A DNA stretch of 8,627 bases, from NCBI GenBank assembly GCA_030152105.1, contig JASLIH010000183.1, positions 1 to 8,627 of the forward strand, read 5' to 3'. The notes below the pieces were generated by a model that saw nothing but the letters and a program-made list of their open reading frames with translations, was not told the DNA's origin and ran no database searches. Both the position numbers and the translations under genes were made by a program. Positions 5,398 to 8,627 of this stretch are shown in pieces; the stretch's first letter is position 1; every line of letters starts with the position of its first letter. Origin of the DNA: Actinomycetes bacterium. GTDB lineage: Bacteria > Actinomycetota > CALGFH01.

Positions 5398-5928
5398 CTA
5401 GGTGCTGGACGGGTGCTGATGGTGCTCGTCGGGGACGGGGCCGCGGGCCGTCTCGACCGCGTGGGCGAGCACGGGGGCCAGGACCGACCACTCCTCGCGG
5501 ACCGCCTTGGGGTTGCCGGGGAGGTTGACGACCAGGGTGCGGCCGGCCAGGCCGGCGGTGGCCCGCGACAGCATGGCGAACGGGGTGATGGCCAGGCTGG
5601 CCGAGCGTAGGGCCTCGGCGATGCCGGGGGCCTCGCGGTCGAGCACGGCGCGGGTCGCCTCGGGGGTGATGTCGCGGGGGCCGAGGCCGGTGCCGCCGGT
5701 GGTGAGGACGACGTCGGCGTCGGCGACCATGGCCCGGAGGGCGGCGGTGATCGGCTCGGGCTCGTCGGCCACCACCGCTCGCGAGACGAGCACCGCGCCG
5801 GCGGCCTCGAGCAGCTCGCACAGGGCGCTGCCGCCGGCGTCGTCGCGAACCCCGCCGGCGACCCGGTCGCTGACGGTGAGCACCCCGGCCCGGATCCCTT
5901 CCAGCTCCGGCTCGAACCCCTCCGTCAT
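5398..5928 (-). CDS. mog: MogA/MoaB-family molybdopterin adenylyltransferase
   Basis: A 176-residue MoCF-biosynthesis domain protein. Proteins of this family adenylate molybdopterin with ATP so that MoeA can insert molybdate. Visible family motifs are VLTVSDRVAGG (16-26), RDDAGGSAL (28-36), LTTGGTGLGPRDITPEA (75-91) with D86 as the conserved acidic residue, and LPGNPKAV (136-143). The size is typical; the C-terminal tail is histidine- and serine-rich and not conserved. The start ATG overlaps the moaC stop (ATGA). It ends the tightly packed galU-moeA-moaC-mog block. The MoaB and MogA subfamilies are hard to separate by eye. Confidence 0.92.
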   Translation of the reverse strand: MTEGFEPELEGIRAGVLTVSDRVAGGVRDDAGGSALCELLEAAGAVLVSRAVVADEPEPITAALRAMVADADVVLTTGGTGLGPRDITPEATRAVLDREAPGIAEALRSASLAITPFAMLSRATAGLAGRTLVVNLPGNPKAVREEWSVLAPVLAHAVETARGPVPDEHHQHPSST

Positions 5929-6395
5929 GTGGCCAGGTACTCCCCGGAGCGGCCGCCCCGCTTGGCCAGCAGGCGCAGGTCCTCGACCCGGACGTCGCGC
6001 TGGACCCCTTTGACCATGTCGTACAGGGTCAGGGCGGCGGTGGCGGCGGCGGTCAGGGCCTCCATCTCGACCCCGGTGCGGCCGGTGGTCCGGACGGTGG
6101 CGGTGACCCGGACGGCGTCGGGCTCAAGGGCCAGGTCGACCTCGACCCCGGTGATCGGCAGCGGGTGGCACAGCGGGATCAGGTCGGGGGTGCGCTTGGC
6201 CCCCATGATGCCGGCCACCCTGGCCACGGCCAGGGCGTCGCCCTTGGGGAGGCCGGCCGAGGCGAGCAGCTCAAGGGTCTCGGGGGCGAGCACGACCCGG
6301 CAGCCGGCGGTGGCCACCCGATCGGTCTCGGGCTTGGCCGAGACGTCGACCATCCGGGCCGCGCCCTGGTCGTCCAGGTGGCTCAGCTCACCCAT
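5925..6395 (-). CDS. moaC: Cyclic pyranopterin monophosphate synthase
   Basis: A complete 156-residue MoaC. With MoaA it turns GTP into cyclic pyranopterin monophosphate, the first step of molybdenum cofactor synthesis; MoaC acts on the 3',8-cyclo-GTP intermediate as a hexamer. Motifs in order: LSHLD (4-8), GAARMVDVSAK (11-21), LPKGDAL (49-55), AGIMGAKRTPDLIPLCHPLPI (61-81), GRTGVEMEAL (105-114) and LYDMVKG (124-130). K51, H77, E110, E112, D126 and K129 are at the positions of the known active-site residues. The start ATG lies 13 bp inside the end of moeA, and its stop overlaps the start of mog, so all three are translationally linked. moaA is not in this window. Confidence 0.95.
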   Translation of the reverse strand: MGELSHLDDQGAARMVDVSAKPETDRVATAGCRVVLAPETLELLASAGLPKGDALAVARVAGIMGAKRTPDLIPLCHPLPITGVEVDLALEPDAVRVTATVRTTGRTGVEMEALTAAATAALTLYDMVKGVQRDVRVEDLRLLAKRGGRSGEYLAT

Positions 6396-7657
6396 GCCAG
6401 GTCCTCTTTGAGCAGCAGGACCTGCACCGGCGAGCCCTCGGGCAGCTCGCGGTGCTCGGCGGGGACGACCGCCAGCCCGTCGGCGGCGACACAGGACGAC
6501 AGCACGCCCGAGCCCTGGTTGCCGGTGAGGGTGGCGACCAGGCCTTCGTCGCCCACGGCCAGGCGGACCCGCAGGAACGACACCTTGCCGGCCGGGCTGC
6601 GGACGGGCTCGCCGAGGCGGGCCACCACCCGGGGCCGGTCGAGCCGGTCGTCGGCGTGCCCGGCCAGGCGGCGCAGGGCCGGGCGGACCAGGGTCTCGAA
6701 GACCACGAAGCAGGAGACGGGGTTGCCGGGCAGGCCGTACAGCGGGGTCCCGGCGGCGATCCCGAACGCCTGGGGCATGCCCGGCTGCATGGCCACCCGG
6801 AAGCTGCGAACGTCGCCAAGGGTGGCCAGCACCTGCTTGGTGTAGTCGCGGTCCCCCACCGACACCCCGCCCGAGGTCAGCACCAGGTCGCCCTCGGCGG
6901 CGGCCAGGGCGAACCCGCGCCGCAGCGCGTCGGGGTCGTCGCCGATCCGCCCGCAGCGGAACGCCTCGACCCCGGCCGAGCGGGCCTGGGCGGTCAGCAG
7001 CCAGGAGTTGGAGTCGCGGATCTGGCCGGGCCCGAGCGGGTCGCCGGGGTCGACCAGCTCGTCGCCGGTGGACACCACCGTGACCCGCGGCCGGGGGTGG
7101 ACAGCCACGACCTTGCGGCCGACCGAGGCCAGCATGCCGACGGCCGCCGGGTCCAGCACCCGTCCCCGCTCCAGCACCACCGTGCCACCGCGGACGTCCT
7201 CTCCGGCCTCGCGGACGAACCGGCCCGGGCCGGGGTCGAGCCGGACCAGCACGGTGTCGCCGTCGACGGCGGTCTGCTCGACCGGCACCACCGTGTCCGC
7301 CCCCGGGGGCAGCGCGCCCCCGGTCATGATGCGGGCGGCCGCGCCCGGCTCGACGGTGGGCAGCAGGCCGGTCCCGGCGAACACCTCGCCGGTGATCCGC
7401 AGGGGCACCGGGCTCGACTCGCCAGCGCCGGCCAGGTCGGCCCCGCGCACGGCGAAGCCGTCCATGGCCGAGTTGGCGAACGGCGGCAGGTCCTCGGCCG
7501 CGGCCACGTCGGTGGCCAGGACCGCGCCCAGGGCGTCGCTCAGCCCGGCCTCCCTGACCGGGAGCGGGGCCAGCCGCTCCAGCACACCCGCCCGCGCCTC
7601 GGCGAACGGCACCAGGTCGGGCGGGTTCGGCCGGTCGGGCGGGAAGACAGCGGTCAT
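6383..7657 (-). CDS. moeA: Molybdopterin molybdotransferase MoeA (gephyrin-like, Glp-type)
   Basis: A complete 424-residue MoeA. It inserts molybdate into adenylated molybdopterin to give the active cofactor. The N-terminal MoeA region holds PPFANSAMDGFAVRG (58-72) and ARIMTGGALPPGAD (108-121). The molybdopterin-binding domain holds STGDEL (196-201), IRDSN (213-217), LVLTSGGVSVGDRDYTK (258-274) and YGLPGNPVSCFVVFE (307-321). Domain IV closes the protein (about 340-420). No catalytic motif is degraded, so cofactor synthesis remains likely. ATG 7657 is chosen because homology begins right after it; it follows the galU stop by 10 bp with a weak ribosome binding site. In corynebacteria the galU-linked MoeA paralogue, Glp, binds FtsZ and acts in cell division, so the galU linkage here raises the same possibility. 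Confidence 0.94.
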   Translation of the reverse strand: MTAVFPPDRPNPPDLVPFAEARAGVLERLAPLPVREAGLSDALGAVLATDVAAAEDLPPFANSAMDGFAVRGADLAGAGESSPVPLRITGEVFAGTGLLPTVEPGAAARIMTGGALPPGADTVVPVEQTAVDGDTVLVRLDPGPGRFVREAGEDVRGGTVVLERGRVLDPAAVGMLASVGRKVVAVHPRPRVTVVSTGDELVDPGDPLGPGQIRDSNSWLLTAQARSAGVEAFRCGRIGDDPDALRRGFALAAAEGDLVLTSGGVSVGDRDYTKQVLATLGDVRSFRVAMQPGMPQAFGIAAGTPLYGLPGNPVSCFVVFETLVRPALRRLAGHADDRLDRPRVVARLGEPVRSPAGKVSFLRVRLAVGDEGLVATLTGNQGSGVLSSCVAADGLAVVPAEHRELPEGSPVQVLLLKEDLAWVS

Positions 7658-7667
7658 GGGACCGATG

Positions 7668-8582
7668 CTAGTGCCTTGCCGGCCCCCGCGCCTCCGCCTG
7701 CCGGTCAAGGTCGGCCACGAACCGCCGCAGGAAGGCCACGAACGCCGGGCCGATGTCGTCGCGGCGGGCGGCCAGCTCGACCGTCGCCCGCAGGTAGTCG
7801 TTCTTGTCGCCGGCGTCGTAGCGGGTCCCGGTGAAGGAGTGGGCGAGCACGCCGCGCTCCGAGGAGTGGACCAGGTGCTTGAGGGCGTCGGTGATCTGGA
7901 TCTCGTTGCCGGCCCCGGGCTCGGTGGCCCGCAGGGCGTCGAAGATCTCCGGGTGCAGGACGTAGCGGCCGATCACGGCCAGGTTCGAGGGGGCGTCCTC
8001 GGGGGCCGGCTTCTCGACGATGTCGGCCATCCGGAGCAGCCCGGGCTCGACCTCGTCGGCCGGGTCGACGCAGCCGTAGGACCTGATCTGGGAGCGTTCG
8101 ACCTCCATGGCCGCGACCACGCTGGAGCCGTGCCGCTCGAAGCTGGTGATCAGGTCGGACAGCAGCTTCTCGCCTACGTCGATGACGTCGTCGCCCAGCA
8201 GGACGGCGAACGGCTCGTCGCCGACGTGCTGCTCGGCCATGCTGACGGCGTGGCCGAGGCCGAGCGGGGCCTTCTGGCGGATGTAGTGGACCTGGGCCAT
8301 GTCGGAGATGCGCCGGACCAGCTCCAGCTTGTCCTCGTCGCCCTTGTTGCCGAGCAGCTGCTCCGGCTCGACCGAGCGGTCGAAGTGGTCCTCGATGGCC
8401 TGCTTGCCCCGGCCGGTGACGATGAGGATGTCCTCGATCCCGGCGTCGACCGCCTCCTCGATCACGTACTGGATCGAGGGCTTGTCGACCAGCGGCAGCA
8501 TCTCCTTGGGCTGGGCCTTGGTCGCCGGGAGGAAACGGGTCCCCAGTCCAGCCGCTGGGATGACGGCCTTGCGTACCTTCAC
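7668..8582 (-). CDS. galU: UTP-glucose-1-phosphate uridylyltransferase
   Basis: A complete 304-residue GalU. It makes UDP-glucose from UTP and glucose 1-phosphate in the cytoplasm, supplying glycans, glycolipids and envelope polymers. The nucleotide-binding signature is AVIPAAGLGTRFLPATKAQPKEMLP (6-30), with K26 the likely key lysine. QKAPLGLGHAV (103-113), AVLLGDDVI (126-134), IVEKP (188-192), GRYVLHPEIF (205-214) and GNEIQITDAL (225-234) follow in family order. The GTG 8582 start has GGGGG 6 nt upstream. It is first in the galU-moeA-moaC-mog block, preceded by a -10-like element and a palindrome. Confidence 0.95.
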   Translation of the reverse strand: MKVRKAVIPAAGLGTRFLPATKAQPKEMLPLVDKPSIQYVIEEAVDAGIEDILIVTGRGKQAIEDHFDRSVEPEQLLGNKGDEDKLELVRRISDMAQVHYIRQKAPLGLGHAVSMAEQHVGDEPFAVLLGDDVIDVGEKLLSDLITSFERHGSSVVAAMEVERSQIRSYGCVDPADEVEPGLLRMADIVEKPAPEDAPSNLAVIGRYVLHPEIFDALRATEPGAGNEIQITDALKHLVHSSERGVLAHSFTGTRYDAGDKNDYLRATVELAARRDDIGPAFVAFLRRFVADLDRQAEARGPARH

Positions 8583-8600
8583 GATGTTCCCCCGACCTCG

Positions 8601-8612
8601 CTGTCCGGACAG
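8601..8612. repeat. Perfect 12-bp palindrome CTGTCCGGACAG in the galU leader
   Basis: CTGTCCGGACAG is identical to its own reverse complement. It lies directly downstream of the -10-like element, so it would cover the expected transcription start of galU. That is a typical place for a dimeric repressor to bind. No regulator can be named from the sequence. Confidence 0.5.
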
Positions 8613-8618
8613 AGTCTA
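8613..8618 (-). promoter_or_regulatory. Candidate -10 element TAGACT for galU
   Basis: TAGACT on the minus strand fits the TAnnnT pattern of actinobacterial -10 elements. It lies about 30 bp before the galU start. The -35 region is beyond the right edge of the window, so the promoter cannot be fully judged. Confidence 0.45.
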
Positions 8619-8627
8619 CTCGACCCT

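Noticed and set aside
6452..7834. Open plus-strand frame of 460 codons opposite moeA and galU
   Set aside because: Same antisense high-GC artefact; composition is Gly/His/Gln-rich and no family is recognisable.
1..8627. CRISPR array, tRNA/rRNA genes, insertion sequences, prophage or defence system
   Set aside because: No spaced direct repeats, tRNA-like cloverleafs, transposase motifs or phage genes were seen; most of the window is ordinary chromosomal coding sequence.

Overview
This is a very GC-rich window whose gene content and gene order suggest an actinobacterium (Actinomycetota). I cannot name a genus. The main indicators are the galU-moeA pairing followed by a small membrane protein, an arrangement I recall from mycobacteria, corynebacteria and streptomycetes, plus frequent GTG starts and many ATGA stop/start overlaps. 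A translin-family gene and other atypical neighbours point away from the best-studied genera.

Left part (1-1362): a partial minus-strand gene with a DPDDAPPGY motif lies downstream of a group-4 (ECF-type) sigma factor. A stand-alone CheY-like receiver protein diverges from the sigma gene; its only well-placed ribosome binding site points to a CTG start.

Middle (1337-4184): a full-length AMP-forming acyl-CoA ligase converges on the receiver gene with a 26-bp overlap. Upstream of it is a lipoprotein gene that looks chimeric: the first half is a SUOX-like (oxidoreductase molybdopterin-binding-like) lipoprotein domain, and the second half is the C-terminal tail of an EAL cyclic-di-GMP phosphodiesterase. 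The join is in frame near 3237-3250. The lipoprotein leader contains a nested inverted repeat.

Right part (3768-8582): two gene blocks in one direction. galU, moeA, moaC and mog are packed with gaps or overlaps of 13 bp or less, starting from a probable promoter at the right edge that carries a perfect 12-bp palindrome. A 75-bp gap with a good sigma-A-type promoter follows. It leads into a second block coupled by ATGA overlaps: a three-helix membrane protein, a translin-family protein and a hotdog-fold thioesterase.

GalU makes UDP-glucose for the cell envelope. MoaC, Mog and MoeA catalyse the first (with MoaA), adenylation and metal-insertion steps of molybdenum cofactor synthesis. In corynebacteria a MoeA paralogue (Glp, gephyrin-like) works in cell division with a membrane receptor encoded nearby, so the membrane protein here may be a receptor of that kind. 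The most interesting items are the SUOX-EAL chimera, the translin homologue coupled to a thioesterase and a membrane protein, and the possible Glp/GlpR pair.
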